Notes under the pieces: model-generated
The model's input: the letters and a program-made list of their open reading frames with translations, nothing else
The model's database searches: none
Told to the model about the DNA's origin: nothing
Shown here: in pieces, positions 8,896-17,066 of the stretch
Layout of the letters: every line of letters starts with the position of its first letter
Position numbering within the stretch: position 1 is the stretch's first letter
Position numbers and translations under genes: made by a program
DNA from: Caccovicinus sp051878975
GTDB lineage: Bacteria; Bacillota; Clostridia; Lachnospirales; Lachnospiraceae
DNA: 64,000 nucleotides
Reading direction: 5' to 3'
Assembly (NCBI GenBank): GCA_051878975.1
Contig: JBJELD010000041.1
Coordinates: 62,001 to 126,000, forward strand

Positions 8896-9047
8896 AAATA
8901 TAGGTGCTGCTGCATCAAATGAACGTCAGTTATCTTCGGATTTCTGACGTTTTTGTTTGTATCTGCTTCTGTTTTTCCTTTAATTTTTTGCTGTGGTGTG
9001 TGTTTGCTGCCGGGTGTATGAAGGTTTATTTTGAAAGGAGAGGTGCC

Positions 9048-9872
9048 ATGGAGGAGTGGAGCAGGGGACTTTTTGGAAAGGCTGCGGAGAATGGGATCTT
9101 CTGGATGATCCTCTTTCTGGGGACGCTGGGGGTTCTTTCTCTGTTTTCGGCGGGAAGACAGGTAGTCCGGACAGGAGGGGGAAGAGTCCTGGCGATCGCG
9201 GAGGGGAGGAACCATAAGAGTGAGGCCGGTGTTCTTCCGATCTGCAGTGTAGACAATGGAAAAAAACAGGCTGTGCTTACATTTCATGTGGAAAGGGGAA
9301 CCGACGGAGTTCGGGAAATTCTGCAGGTTTTGGAGCAGGAGAAGGTTCTGGCGGCTTTTTTCGTGCCGGGCGGCTGGGCGGATGCGCATAAGGAGCTTCT
9401 TAAGGAGATCGGAAAGCAGGGACATGATATTGCAGTTTTGGGAGGGAGCACAAAGAGCCTGCTTTCTCTTAAAGAGGAAGAACGGCAGATGGAGATCCGG
9501 CAGGCTGCGCAGAGCCTGGAGGAGCAGACCGGGAAGCGGGTGCGTTTTTTCTGCCCGCTTCAGGGAATCTATGATGAAGCACTTGTCACGACAGTCTGCG
9601 GCATGGGATACTGGCCGGTACGGTGGAATGTGGATTCTGAGGACTGGAAGGATTACGGCGCAGAGGCTGCAGCCCGGCAGGTTCTGGAGAACCCCCAGCT
9701 GGAGCCGGGAAGCATTATCCGGTTTCATGCCGGAGCCCGGTATGCACCGGAGGCGGTAAGCCGTGTAATTGCCGGACTGAAGGAACAAGGGTATGAAGTG
9801 ATATCCCTTTCCGGTATGGTTTTGGAGGATCATTACCGGCTGGATGAAACGGGAAGGCAGTATCCGGAATGA
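9048..9872 (+). CDS. Degenerate polysaccharide-deacetylase-like membrane protein
   Basis: The ATG at 9048 follows AAAGGAGAGG; the longer frame from 8904 lacks a ribosome site. The 274 residues comprise an N-terminal membrane helix (about 17-35) and a NodB-type fold. The catalytic motifs are eroded: TFDDG reads TFHVE, the HxxxH metal site after GHD is missing (GHDIAVLGG), and RPPxG is replaced by FFCPLQG, while NVDSEDW in motif 4 remains. It should not bind the usual metal or deacetylate. It may have become a binding or structural protein at the cell wall, similar in size to sporulation-associated PdaB-like proteins. That role is inference. Confidence 0.7.
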   Translation: MEEWSRGLFGKAAENGIFWMILFLGTLGVLSLFSAGRQVVRTGGGRVLAIAEGRNHKSEAGVLPICSVDNGKKQAVLTFHVERGTDGVREILQVLEQEKVLAAFFVPGGWADAHKELLKEIGKQGHDIAVLGGSTKSLLSLKEEERQMEIRQAAQSLEEQTGKRVRFFCPLQGIYDEALVTTVCGMGYWPVRWNVDSEDWKDYGAEAAARQVLENPQLEPGSIIRFHAGARYAPEAVSRVIAGLKEQGYEVISLSGMVLEDHYRLDETGRQYPE

Positions 9873-9881
9873 CTGAATATA

Positions 9882-9959
9882 ATGATGTTGGGGTCCCAGG
9901 GTAAATCCTCCTGCAAGCAAGCTTGCATCGGATTTCCAACCTTTTGATCCTGGCATCAT
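9882..9959. repeat. Long imperfect hairpin element between genes
   Basis: Outer arms ATGATGTTGGGGTC (9882-9895) and GATCCTGGCATCAT (9946-9959) pair fully if G-U pairs are allowed. Inside are AAATCC/GGATTT (9903-9908, 9930-9935) and a perfect apical stem TGCAAGC-AA-GCTTGCA (9912-9927). There is no T-run, so it is not a normal terminator. It could be a structured RNA or a REP/MITE-like interspersed element. Confidence 0.55.
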
Positions 9960-9969
9960 CATATAATAG

Positions 9970-9998
9970 TTGCTTTTTGGAGGATTTGCTCGTATAAT
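9970..9998 (+). promoter_or_regulatory. sigma-A promoter for the kinase-eutH pair
   Basis: TTGCTT (9970-9975), 17-base spacer, TATAAT (9993-9998). It begins just after the long hairpin element and lies about 60 bases before the kinase start. Confidence 0.6.
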
Positions 9999-10057
9999 TT
10001 ATCGAAGCATCCGAAAAAACGGGGCGGGAACAACAGCGCAGAGCGGAGGAACGAAGG

Positions 10058-10609
10058 ATGGAAGAGGAGAAACTGCAGGAAAAGCTTCTGATTATTATTA
10101 ATGGAAAAGGCGGTGTGGGAAAGGATACCTTATGCGATTTTGCGGCAAAGCATTATCCGGTGCGGAATGTGTCCTCTATTACACCGATTAAAAGAATTGC
10201 AGCGGAAAATGGCTGGAAGGGAGAGAAAACGCCGAAGGCGAGAAAATTTCTGGCGGATTTGAAGGAATTGTTTACACAGTACAATGACCTTCCGACCCGC
10301 TATCTGCTGGATCAGTACCGGGAGTTTCTGGAAGGGGACGAGACAGTGATGTTTGCCCATATCCGGGAAGGTGCGGAGATCGACAAGCTGAAAAACCAGG
10401 TGCAGGGAGCCTGCATTACTCTTTTGGTGAAGCGTACCGGAGATGGTCCGGAATGTTGGGGCAATGCGTCCGATGACGAGGTGGAGCATTACCGGTATGA
10501 CTATGTATATGACAATTCCGGACCGCTGGAAGAGGCGGAGGAGATGTTTGTGGCATTTTTAAAGAACATTCTGAAAGAGAGAGGGATCGGACAGAGCCAT
10601 GGAATTTAA
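10058..10609 (+). CDS. P-loop kinase-like protein (dNMP/adenylate-kinase-like)
   Basis: 183 residues with a Walker A loop INGKGGVGKDT at 13-23 and a downstream pattern (VSSITPIKRIA, then RYLLDQYREF and MFAHIREG) resembling small deoxynucleotide or adenylate-type kinases. The Lys-Asp after the glycine loop is typical of dephospho-CoA or dNMP kinases. The exact substrate is unknown. GCGGAGGAACGAAGG precedes the ATG. It overlaps eutH by 11 bases, so the two are co-translated, although no functional link is known. Confidence 0.6.
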   Translation: MEEEKLQEKLLIIINGKGGVGKDTLCDFAAKHYPVRNVSSITPIKRIAAENGWKGEKTPKARKFLADLKELFTQYNDLPTRYLLDQYREFLEGDETVMFAHIREGAEIDKLKNQVQGACITLLVKRTGDGPECWGNASDDEVEHYRYDYVYDNSGPLEEAEEMFVAFLKNILKERGIGQSHGI

Positions 10610-11681
10610 TCGGATTATCATGTTTGCCATGGCCTTCGGAGCCGTTTGCGGCGGCGCGGACTGGATACTGGGAAACCGTTTCGGGCTGGGAACCAAATTT
10701 GAAGAAGGATTCCAGTGTCTGGGCCCGACCGCGTTCAGCATGGTCGGGATTTTGTGCCTGGTTCCTCCGGCGGCGAAGCTTCTGGGCCCGGCCGTTGTCC
10801 CGCTGTTTCATTGGATCGGAGCAGATCCGGCGATGTTTGCCAGTATTCTGGCAATTGATATGGGAGGATTTCCGCTGGCGATGGAAATGGCGGAAAATGC
10901 CGATGTGGGCCTGTTTTCCGGTCTGATTCTGTCTTCCATGCTGGGAGCAGCGATCGTATTTTTTATTCCGGTAGGGCTTGGAATGATTGAAGAAAAGGAC
11001 CGGGAGTTTTTTGCAGAAGGTCTGCTCTGCGGTCTGATTCCCATTCCCTTCGGGGCCTTTGCGGGGGGAATGATGATGGGCCTTTCGCCGGGTTTGATCC
11101 TTCATAATCTGGTTCCCTGTATTGTGCTTGGTCTGGTGATGGTTCTTGGGATTCGCTTTTTTCAGAAGAAAGCGATTCGTGTATTTTTGATCTTTGGGCG
11201 GGGGATTCAGATGATCACGGTGGCCGGTCTTACGGCCGCAGCGGTGGAATATATGACGGGTCTTACCGTGATCCCTGGAATGCCGTCGATTATGGAAGGG
11301 ATGCAGGTGGCCGGCGGCATTGCCGTTGTTCTCCTGGGAAGTCTTCCTCTGATGGAAATGATTCTTCGTCTTCTGGACAGACCGTTTCAGGCGGCAGGAA
11401 GCAGGCTGGGGCTGGACGGAACTTCAGTGGCCGGACTTTTATTCAGCTGTGTCAGTGTTCTGCCGGTATTCCGCTCCATGAAGGCGATGAACCCCCGGGG
11501 GAAGGTGGTGGTTACGGCTGCAGCCGTCAGCCTCATTTCCGTCTTTTCTGCGCATCTTGGCTTTACGGCACAGGAGGCGCCGCAGATGCTGGCACCGGTC
11601 ATGGCCTCCAAGCTGCTGAGCGGTATCCTTGCCGTCTGGCTGTCGCTTATGGTGACTCAGCACGGCAGCCCGACTGCATAA
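10599..11681 (+). CDS. eutH: Ethanolamine permease EutH
   Basis: A 360-residue hydrophobic protein with about 10 helices and EutH features: FGAVCGGADWILGNRFGLG near the N-terminus, AIDMGGFPLAMEMA near residue 85 and PIPFGAFAGG near 150. EutH carries ethanolamine or favours its entry at low external concentration. No other eut gene (eutBC lyase, shell proteins) is in the window, so it is an orphan here. The start overlaps the preceding kinase gene. Confidence 0.88.
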   Translation: MEFNRIIMFAMAFGAVCGGADWILGNRFGLGTKFEEGFQCLGPTAFSMVGILCLVPPAAKLLGPAVVPLFHWIGADPAMFASILAIDMGGFPLAMEMAENADVGLFSGLILSSMLGAAIVFFIPVGLGMIEEKDREFFAEGLLCGLIPIPFGAFAGGMMMGLSPGLILHNLVPCIVLGLVMVLGIRFFQKKAIRVFLIFGRGIQMITVAGLTAAAVEYMTGLTVIPGMPSIMEGMQVAGGIAVVLLGSLPLMEMILRLLDRPFQAAGSRLGLDGTSVAGLLFSCVSVLPVFRSMKAMNPRGKVVVTAAAVSLISVFSAHLGFTAQEAPQMLAPVMASKLLSGILAVWLSLMVTQHGSPTA

Positions 11682-11720
11682 CCGGGCGGTAATCGTATTA
11701 AAATAGAAAGAAGTTTAAAC

Positions 11721-13043
11721 ATGTTTACAAAGGATGACTTAATCAAACTTTTGGCTCCTCTGATTGTGGAGCAGATTCTGGCTGTGCTGGTGGGCATGGC
11801 GGATGTTATGATGGTAGCTGCCGTCGGGGAGACGGCTGTATCCGGTGTATCGCTGGTGGATTCCATCAGCATTCTGATCATTCAGGTCCTTTCTGCGCTG
11901 GCAACCGGCGGTGCGGTAGTTTCCGCTCAATATATCGGGAAAAAGCGTCCCGATCAGGCCAGCCGGGCAGCGGGCCAGCTGATGCTGGTTACCGTGTCGG
12001 TATCCCTTGCCATTTCCGTGATTGCTCTGGCAGGAAACCGTACACTGCTCAGCGCGATCTTCGGCAAGGTAGAAGCGGCGGTTATGGACAATGCTGCGAT
12101 TTACTTTTTCCTCTGCGCCTTGTCCTATCCGTTTCTGGCAGTCTATAATTCCTGTGCAGCCCTGTACCGCTCCATGGGCAATTCCAGAGTTTCCATGAAG
12201 GTTTCCATGGTCATGAACCTGATTAATGTGGCCGGCAATGCCATCTGTATTTTCGGTCTCCATATGGGTGTGGCCGGTGTGGGAATTCCGACGCTGCTGT
12301 CCCGTGGATTCGCTGCTGTCGTCATGACCATTCTGATTCAGCGGCCGGAAAACAGCATCCGCATTACCAGTCTGGCTCAGCTGAAGCCGGAAAAAGGGAT
12401 GATCCGGTCCATTTTGTCTGTGGGCGTGCCCAACGGGCTGGAAAACAGCATTTTCCAGATCGGAAAGCTGACGCTGCAGTCGCTGGTGTCTTCTCTTGGA
12501 ACGGCGGCGCTGGCCGGCTATGCGGTTGCCTGTAATCTGGTAACGCTTTTGTATCTGCCGGGAAATGCGCTGGGACTGGGACTGATCACCATTGTCGGTC
12601 AGTGCGTTGGGGCCGGTGAGTACGGCCAGGCAAAGAAATATACCCGGCAGCTGATCCGTCTGAATTATCTGCTGCTTGGCGTGATCTGCACGGTCATGTT
12701 CCTGGGGCGCGGCCGGCTGGTTTCTCTATACAATCTTTCCCCTGAGGCTGCGGCGATGGCGATGGATCTGGTAAAGATTCATTCGATTGCCATGGTGGTA
12801 TGGCCGGTGGCTTTTACCCTTCCCTATACGCTTCGGGCCAGCTTTGATGCAAAGTTTACTATGGTAGTGTCCATTTTTTCCATGTGGGCCTTCCGGATCG
12901 GTTTTGCCTACCTGTTCGTGCTGGTATTTAAAATCGGAATTCTCGGCGTATGGTACGCCATGTTTATTGACTGGATCTTTCGGTTCGTGGCATTTTTGTG
13001 GAGATTCCGCTCTTATGAAAGCCGGAAGCGGTCAGTCATGTGA
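11721..13043 (+). CDS. MATE family multidrug/Na+ efflux transporter
   Basis: 440 residues with 12 predicted helices in two similar halves. Family features include LVGMADVMMVAAVGETAVSGV in helix 1-2 and GVPNGLENSIFQIGKL at the start of the second half. MATE proteins export cationic compounds against a Na+ or H+ gradient. AGAAAGAAG precedes the ATG. It is transcribed in the direction of clpB, but clpB has its own promoter. Confidence 0.9.
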   Translation: MFTKDDLIKLLAPLIVEQILAVLVGMADVMMVAAVGETAVSGVSLVDSISILIIQVLSALATGGAVVSAQYIGKKRPDQASRAAGQLMLVTVSVSLAISVIALAGNRTLLSAIFGKVEAAVMDNAAIYFFLCALSYPFLAVYNSCAALYRSMGNSRVSMKVSMVMNLINVAGNAICIFGLHMGVAGVGIPTLLSRGFAAVVMTILIQRPENSIRITSLAQLKPEKGMIRSILSVGVPNGLENSIFQIGKLTLQSLVSSLGTAALAGYAVACNLVTLLYLPGNALGLGLITIVGQCVGAGEYGQAKKYTRQLIRLNYLLLGVICTVMFLGRGRLVSLYNLSPEAAAMAMDLVKIHSIAMVVWPVAFTLPYTLRASFDAKFTMVVSIFSMWAFRIGFAYLFVLVFKIGILGVWYAMFIDWIFRFVAFLWRFRSYESRKRSVM

Positions 13044-13093
13044 TAGAATGGTGAGAGGAAACGGTTTTCCTGTATCTTGTGGTTCATAAAAAA

Positions 13094-13120
13094 TTAGCAC
13101 TCGCCTCTTGACAGTGCTAA
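13094..13120 (+). promoter_or_regulatory. CIRCE operator (HrcA site) upstream of clpB
   Basis: TTAGCACTC (13094-13102), nine bases, then CAGTGCTAA (13112-13120). This is the CIRCE consensus with one mismatch (G to C at the first base of the right arm). It overlaps the -35 box, so HrcA binding would block polymerase at normal temperature. Confidence 0.92.
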
Positions 13121-13136
13121 CAACATGTGTTATATT
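13108..13136 (+). promoter_or_regulatory. sigma-A promoter of clpB
   Basis: TTGACA (13108-13113), exactly 17 bases, TATATT (13131-13136). The -35 hexamer lies partly inside the right arm of the CIRCE element. Confidence 0.85.
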
Positions 13137-13167
13137 ACGGATATAACAAAGATAGGGAGGCGAGTAT

Positions 13168-15771
13168 ATGAACATTAACAAGTTTACCCAGAAGTCTATG
13201 GAGGCTGTACAGGGCTGTGAAAAGCTGGCTTATGAGTATGGAAACCAGCAGATTGAGCAGGAGCATCTGCTTTACAGCCTGCTGACGTTGGATGACAGTC
13301 TGATTTTCAAGCTGACAGCCAAGATGAATATAAATGGAAATCAGTTTACGGAGGAAGTGAAGCAGGCGATTGAAAAACTTCCGAAGGTAAGCGGAGGCGG
13401 TCAGCTCTATGTGAGCAATGATTTAAATAAGGTACTGGTCAATGCAGAGGATGAGGCAAAGGCCATGGGCGATGAATATGTGTCCGTGGAGCATCTGTTC
13501 CTCTCCATGCTGAAGCAGCCGGACCGGATCATAAAGGATCTGTTCCGGCAGTACGGTATTACCAGGGAGAAGTTCCTGCAGGCCCTGTCTACCGTGCGGG
13601 GCAATCAGCGGGTGGTCAGCGATAACCCGGAGGCGACCTATGATACCTTGGAAAAGTATGGCTATGATCTGGTGGAGCGTGCCAGAAACCAGAAGCTGGA
13701 CCCGGTCATCGGCCGTGACAGCGAGATCCGGAATGTGATCCGTATTCTTTCCAGAAAGACGAAGAACAATCCGGTCCTGATCGGAGAGCCTGGCGTCGGC
13801 AAGACAGCCGTAGTGGAAGGGCTGGCCCAGCGTATTGTCCGCGGCGATGTGCCGGAAGGACTGAAGGACAAGAAGCTGTTTGCACTGGACATGGGCGCGC
13901 TGGTGGCAGGCGCCAAATACCGGGGCGAATTTGAGGAGCGTCTGAAGGCAGTCCTTGAGGAGGTGAAAAAGAGTGAAGGGCAGATCATTCTGTTCATCGA
14001 CGAGCTGCACACCATTGTAGGGGCCGGAAAAACAGAAGGCTCCATGGATGCCGGCAATATGTTAAAGCCGATGCTGGCGAGAGGTGAGCTGCACTGTGTG
14101 GGTGCCACCACGCTGGATGAGTACCGGAAATACATCGAAAAGGATGCAGCTCTGGAGCGGCGTTTCCAGCCGGTTACGGTGGATGAGCCGACGGTGGAGG
14201 ACACGATTTCGATCCTCCGTGGCCTGAAGGAGCGCTATGAGGTTTATCACGGTGTGAAGATCACCGACTCGGCACTGGTGGCGGCAGCCACACTTTCGGC
14301 CCGCTATATCAGTGACCGGTTCCTTCCGGACAAGGCCATTGATCTGGTGGATGAGGCCTGTGCTTTGATCAAGACAGAGCTGGATTCCATGCCGACGGAG
14401 CTGGATGAGCTGTCCAGAAAGATCATGCAGATGGAGATTGAGGAGGCGGCTCTGAAGAAAGAGACCGACCGGCTGAGTCAGGACCGTCTGGCGGATCTTC
14501 AGAAGGAGCTGGCGGATCTGCATGACGAGTTTGCTTCCAAGAAAGCACAGTGGGAGAATGAGAAGGCTTCTGTGGACCGTCTGTCTGCGCTGCGCGAGGA
14601 GATCGAGACAGTGAACCGGGAGATTCAGACGGCACAGCAGCAGTATGATCTGAATAAGGCAGCTGAGCTGCAGTACGGACGTCTGCCGCAGCTTCAGAAG
14701 GAACTGGCGGCCGAGGAGGAGAAGGTCCGCGGCGAGGATCTGAGTCTGGTGCACGAAAGTGTAACGGAGGATGAGATCGCGCGGATTATTTCCAAGTGGA
14801 CCGGCATTCCGGTGGCAAAGCTGACGGAAAGCGAGAGAAGCAAGACCCTTCATCTGGATGAGGTTCTCCACCGGAGAGTCATTGGTCAGGATGAAGGCGT
14901 GGAAAAGGTAACGGAGGCCATTATCCGTTCCAAGGCCGGCATCAAGGATCCGACCAAGCCGATTGGTTCCTTCCTGTTTTTAGGCCCCACCGGTGTCGGC
15001 AAGACGGAGCTTGCGAAAGCTCTTGCGGAAGCGCTGTTTGACGATGAGAGCAATATGGTTCGTATCGATATGAGCGAGTACATGGAGAAGCATTCCGTAT
15101 CCCGTCTGATCGGAGCACCTCCAGGCTATGTGGGGTATGACGAGGGCGGTCAGCTGACAGAGGCTGTGCGTCGGAAGCCGTATTCCGTAGTCCTCTTTGA
15201 TGAGGTGGAAAAAGCCCATCCGGATGTATTCAATGTACTGCTTCAGGTGCTGGATGACGGACGGATCACCGACTCTCAGGGTCGGACCGTGGACTTTAAA
15301 AATACGATCCTGATCCTGACCTCCAACATCGGTTCTCAGTATCTGCTGGAGGGCATTGATGAGAATGGAAATATCCGTCCGGATGCGGAAACCATGGTGA
15401 TGAATGACCTGCGCGCCCATTTCCGTCCGGAGTTCTTAAATCGTCTGGATGAGACGATTCTCTTCAAGCCTCTGACCAGAGCGAATATCGGCGGTATTGT
15501 GGATCTGCTGATTGCCGATGTGAATCGCCGGCTGGCAGACAAGGAGCTTTCGATCCGCCTGACGGATTCAGCCAAGCGGTTTGTGGCAGATCACGGCTAT
15601 GATCCGGTTTACGGCGCCCGTCCTCTGAAGCGTTATCTTCAGAAGCATGTGGAGACGTTGGCTGCCCGGATCATTCTGGGAGACGGCGTGCGTGCCGGAG
15701 ACATCATTGTGATCGATACTGCGGCAGATGGAAACGATTTGACAGCTTATACGGAGAGTGTCTGTGCGTAA
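13168..15771 (+). CDS. clpB: ClpB disaggregase (Hsp104 family)
   Basis: The 867-residue protein has the full ClpB layout: N-terminal Clp repeat domain (1-145), AAA+ domain 1 with Walker A GEPGVGKT near 205 and LFIDELHTIVGAG, a coiled-coil middle domain at about 400-525 that separates ClpB from ClpA/C, and AAA+ domain 2 with GPTGVGKTELAKALA near 607 and LFDEVEKAHPDV. It unfolds aggregated proteins with the DnaK system in the cytoplasm. GGGAGGCG precedes the ATG. Control by HrcA through CIRCE is indicated upstream; a terminator follows directly. Confidence 0.98.
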   Translation: MNINKFTQKSMEAVQGCEKLAYEYGNQQIEQEHLLYSLLTLDDSLIFKLTAKMNINGNQFTEEVKQAIEKLPKVSGGGQLYVSNDLNKVLVNAEDEAKAMGDEYVSVEHLFLSMLKQPDRIIKDLFRQYGITREKFLQALSTVRGNQRVVSDNPEATYDTLEKYGYDLVERARNQKLDPVIGRDSEIRNVIRILSRKTKNNPVLIGEPGVGKTAVVEGLAQRIVRGDVPEGLKDKKLFALDMGALVAGAKYRGEFEERLKAVLEEVKKSEGQIILFIDELHTIVGAGKTEGSMDAGNMLKPMLARGELHCVGATTLDEYRKYIEKDAALERRFQPVTVDEPTVEDTISILRGLKERYEVYHGVKITDSALVAAATLSARYISDRFLPDKAIDLVDEACALIKTELDSMPTELDELSRKIMQMEIEEAALKKETDRLSQDRLADLQKELADLHDEFASKKAQWENEKASVDRLSALREEIETVNREIQTAQQQYDLNKAAELQYGRLPQLQKELAAEEEKVRGEDLSLVHESVTEDEIARIISKWTGIPVAKLTESERSKTLHLDEVLHRRVIGQDEGVEKVTEAIIRSKAGIKDPTKPIGSFLFLGPTGVGKTELAKALAEALFDDESNMVRIDMSEYMEKHSVSRLIGAPPGYVGYDEGGQLTEAVRRKPYSVVLFDEVEKAHPDVFNVLLQVLDDGRITDSQGRTVDFKNTILILTSNIGSQYLLEGIDENGNIRPDAETMVMNDLRAHFRPEFLNRLDETILFKPLTRANIGGIVDLLIADVNRRLADKELSIRLTDSAKRFVADHGYDPVYGARPLKRYLQKHVETLAARIILGDGVRAGDIIVIDTAADGNDLTAYTESVCA

Positions 15772-15786
15772 AAAGGAATATCAGAG

Positions 15787-15822
15787 AAAACGAGACTGTG
15801 CGCTTCACGGTCTCGTTTTTTG
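15787..15822 (+). terminator. Intrinsic terminator after clpB
   Basis: AAAACGAGAC (15787-15796) and GTCTCGTTTT (15810-15819) form a 10-pair stem with a T-run. Confidence 0.9.
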
Positions 15823-15840
15823 CTTCGCCTGAAAACGGCA

Positions 15841-15869
15841 TTGCAGTTCTTCTGGAAATTCGATACAAT
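15841..15869 (+). promoter_or_regulatory. sigma-A promoter before the DUF4250 gene and pilus operon
   Basis: TTGCAG (15841-15846), 17 bases, TACAAT (15864-15869). It lies about 25 bases upstream of the DUF4250 start and is the only clear promoter ahead of the pilus genes. Confidence 0.6.
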
Positions 15870-15893
15870 GAAAAAAACGAAAGGAGGGATTTT

Positions 15894-16067
15894 ATGGTTC
15901 CCAAAGACCCTGTTATGCTGCTCAGCTATCTCAATACGCAGCTGAGAGACCATTATTCCAGTCTGGACGACCTCTGCAGGTCGCTGGACCTTGATAAGGA
16001 CTGGGTGGTTTCCACCTTGGCCGGAATCCAGTACGTTTATCATGAGGAAACCAATCAATTTGTATAA
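15894..16067 (+). CDS. DUF4250 domain protein
   Basis: A 57-residue protein beginning at the ATG after AAAGGAGGG; the longer in-frame start at 15798 sits upstream of the promoter and is rejected. It matches the small DUF4250 family of Clostridia in its start (MVPKDPVMLLSYLNTQLRD), central SSLDDLCRSLDLD, and end YHEETNQFV. No function is known. It is the first gene after the promoter and stands 20 bases before the pilin gene, so it may be co-transcribed with the pilus genes. Confidence 0.8.
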   Translation: MVPKDPVMLLSYLNTQLRDHYSSLDDLCRSLDLDKDWVVSTLAGIQYVYHEETNQFV

Positions 16068-16087
16068 GAAACGGAAGTAATTGAAAT

Positions 16088-16540
16088 ATGATACGAAAGA
16101 TAAAATCAGGATGCAGCGTGCGTAAGGCGGACCGGGAGGCAGGTTTCACTCTGGTGGAGATGATTGTGGTGCTGGTGATTCTTGCAGTTCTGGCCGCTAT
16201 CATGGTTCCTTCTATGATCGGATGGATCGACAAGGCCAGAGAAAAGCAGATTCTCCTGGAGGCAAGAAATGCTTATCAGGCAGCGCAGACGGCTGTGCTG
16301 GAGTGTTATGCATCCGGAGCTGAGCGCAGCCCGGAAGAGATTACGCTGGAAGATATCCGGGAAGCCGCGTCGGAGATTGCCGGGGAAGCAGAAGCGATTT
16401 CGGAGCTTACAGTGAATGAGCAGGGCGTGATAGCAGATTTTTCCTATGTAAGCGGCGGTTATCAGGCGCACTATTCATCCGATGTCTCCGATGGAGAGAG
16501 GAGCAGTGCGTCCGCAGGCTGGACGATCACAGCGGAGTAA
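16088..16540 (+). CDS. Type IV pilin-like major subunit (prepilin)
   Basis: 150 residues with a basic leader and the prepilin cleavage site AG/FTLVEM (Glu at +5) at residues 20-26, followed by the hydrophobic helix VVLVILAVLAAIMVP. The helix continues into the polar stretch typical of class III pilins. The prepilin peptidase encoded next would cut and mature it. First structural gene of the operon, so it may be the major subunit. The ribosome site (GGAAG) is weak. Confidence 0.87.
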   Translation: MIRKIKSGCSVRKADREAGFTLVEMIVVLVILAVLAAIMVPSMIGWIDKAREKQILLEARNAYQAAQTAVLECYASGAERSPEEITLEDIREAASEIAGEAEAISELTVNEQGVIADFSYVSGGYQAHYSSDVSDGERSSASAGWTITAE

Positions 16541-16574
16541 AGGATAAAAAACACGACAAAATACGGAGGGAGGG

Positions 16575-17042
16575 ATGGCTGTGGCGGCAGAGGGCATTTT
16601 TCTTCTCCTGCTGTTTTTGACAGCCTGGATAGACGGGAGGACCATGCGGATTCCGGATTTCATACCGGCGTCCGTTCTGCTGCTGTCTTTGTGGGAGGTG
16701 CTGGCCGGAACCGGTCCTTCTCTGGCGGCAAGAGCAGCCGGATTTGGGGCGGTCAGTCTTCCCATGCTGGCGCTTACTCTGGCGGTTCCCGGTTCCTTTG
16801 GCGGCGGAGATATCAAGCTGACGGCGGCATGCGGCTTTTTCCTTGGCTGGAGGCTGTGTCTGTGCGGCAGCTTTTTTGCTGTTCTGGGAGGCGGACTCTG
16901 GGGGATGTGGCTGCTGGCATCCAAAAAAGCAGGAAGAAAGGACCGGTTTGCCTTCGGACCGTTTCTGTGTCTGGGTATGGCAGCGGCTCTTTTATGGGGT
17001 GAAGCGATCCTGAACTGGTATTTGTCGCTGTTTTGTCTGTAA
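16575..17042 (+). CDS. Prepilin peptidase, short A24 type without methylase domain
   Basis: 155 residues, almost all membrane helices. The two catalytic aspartates of A24 peptidases are visible in AWIDGRTMRIPD near residue 20 and in FGGGDIK near 80. The protein is about 100 residues shorter than PilD/ComC because the zinc-binding N-terminal methylase domain is missing, as in TadV or archaeal FlaK. Processing of the pilins encoded around it is the obvious role; N-methylation would need another enzyme or be absent. Confidence 0.83.
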   Translation: MAVAAEGIFLLLLFLTAWIDGRTMRIPDFIPASVLLLSLWEVLAGTGPSLAARAAGFGAVSLPMLALTLAVPGSFGGGDIKLTAACGFFLGWRLCLCGSFFAVLGGGLWGMWLLASKKAGRKDRFAFGPFLCLGMAAALLWGEAILNWYLSLFCL

Positions 17043-17066
17043 ACGTTGCAAGAAAGAAGAGATAAC

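Noticed and set aside
8904..9047. N-terminal extension of the degenerate deacetylase
   Set aside because: The upstream codons lack a ribosome site, whereas AAAGGAGAGG sits just before ATG 9048.
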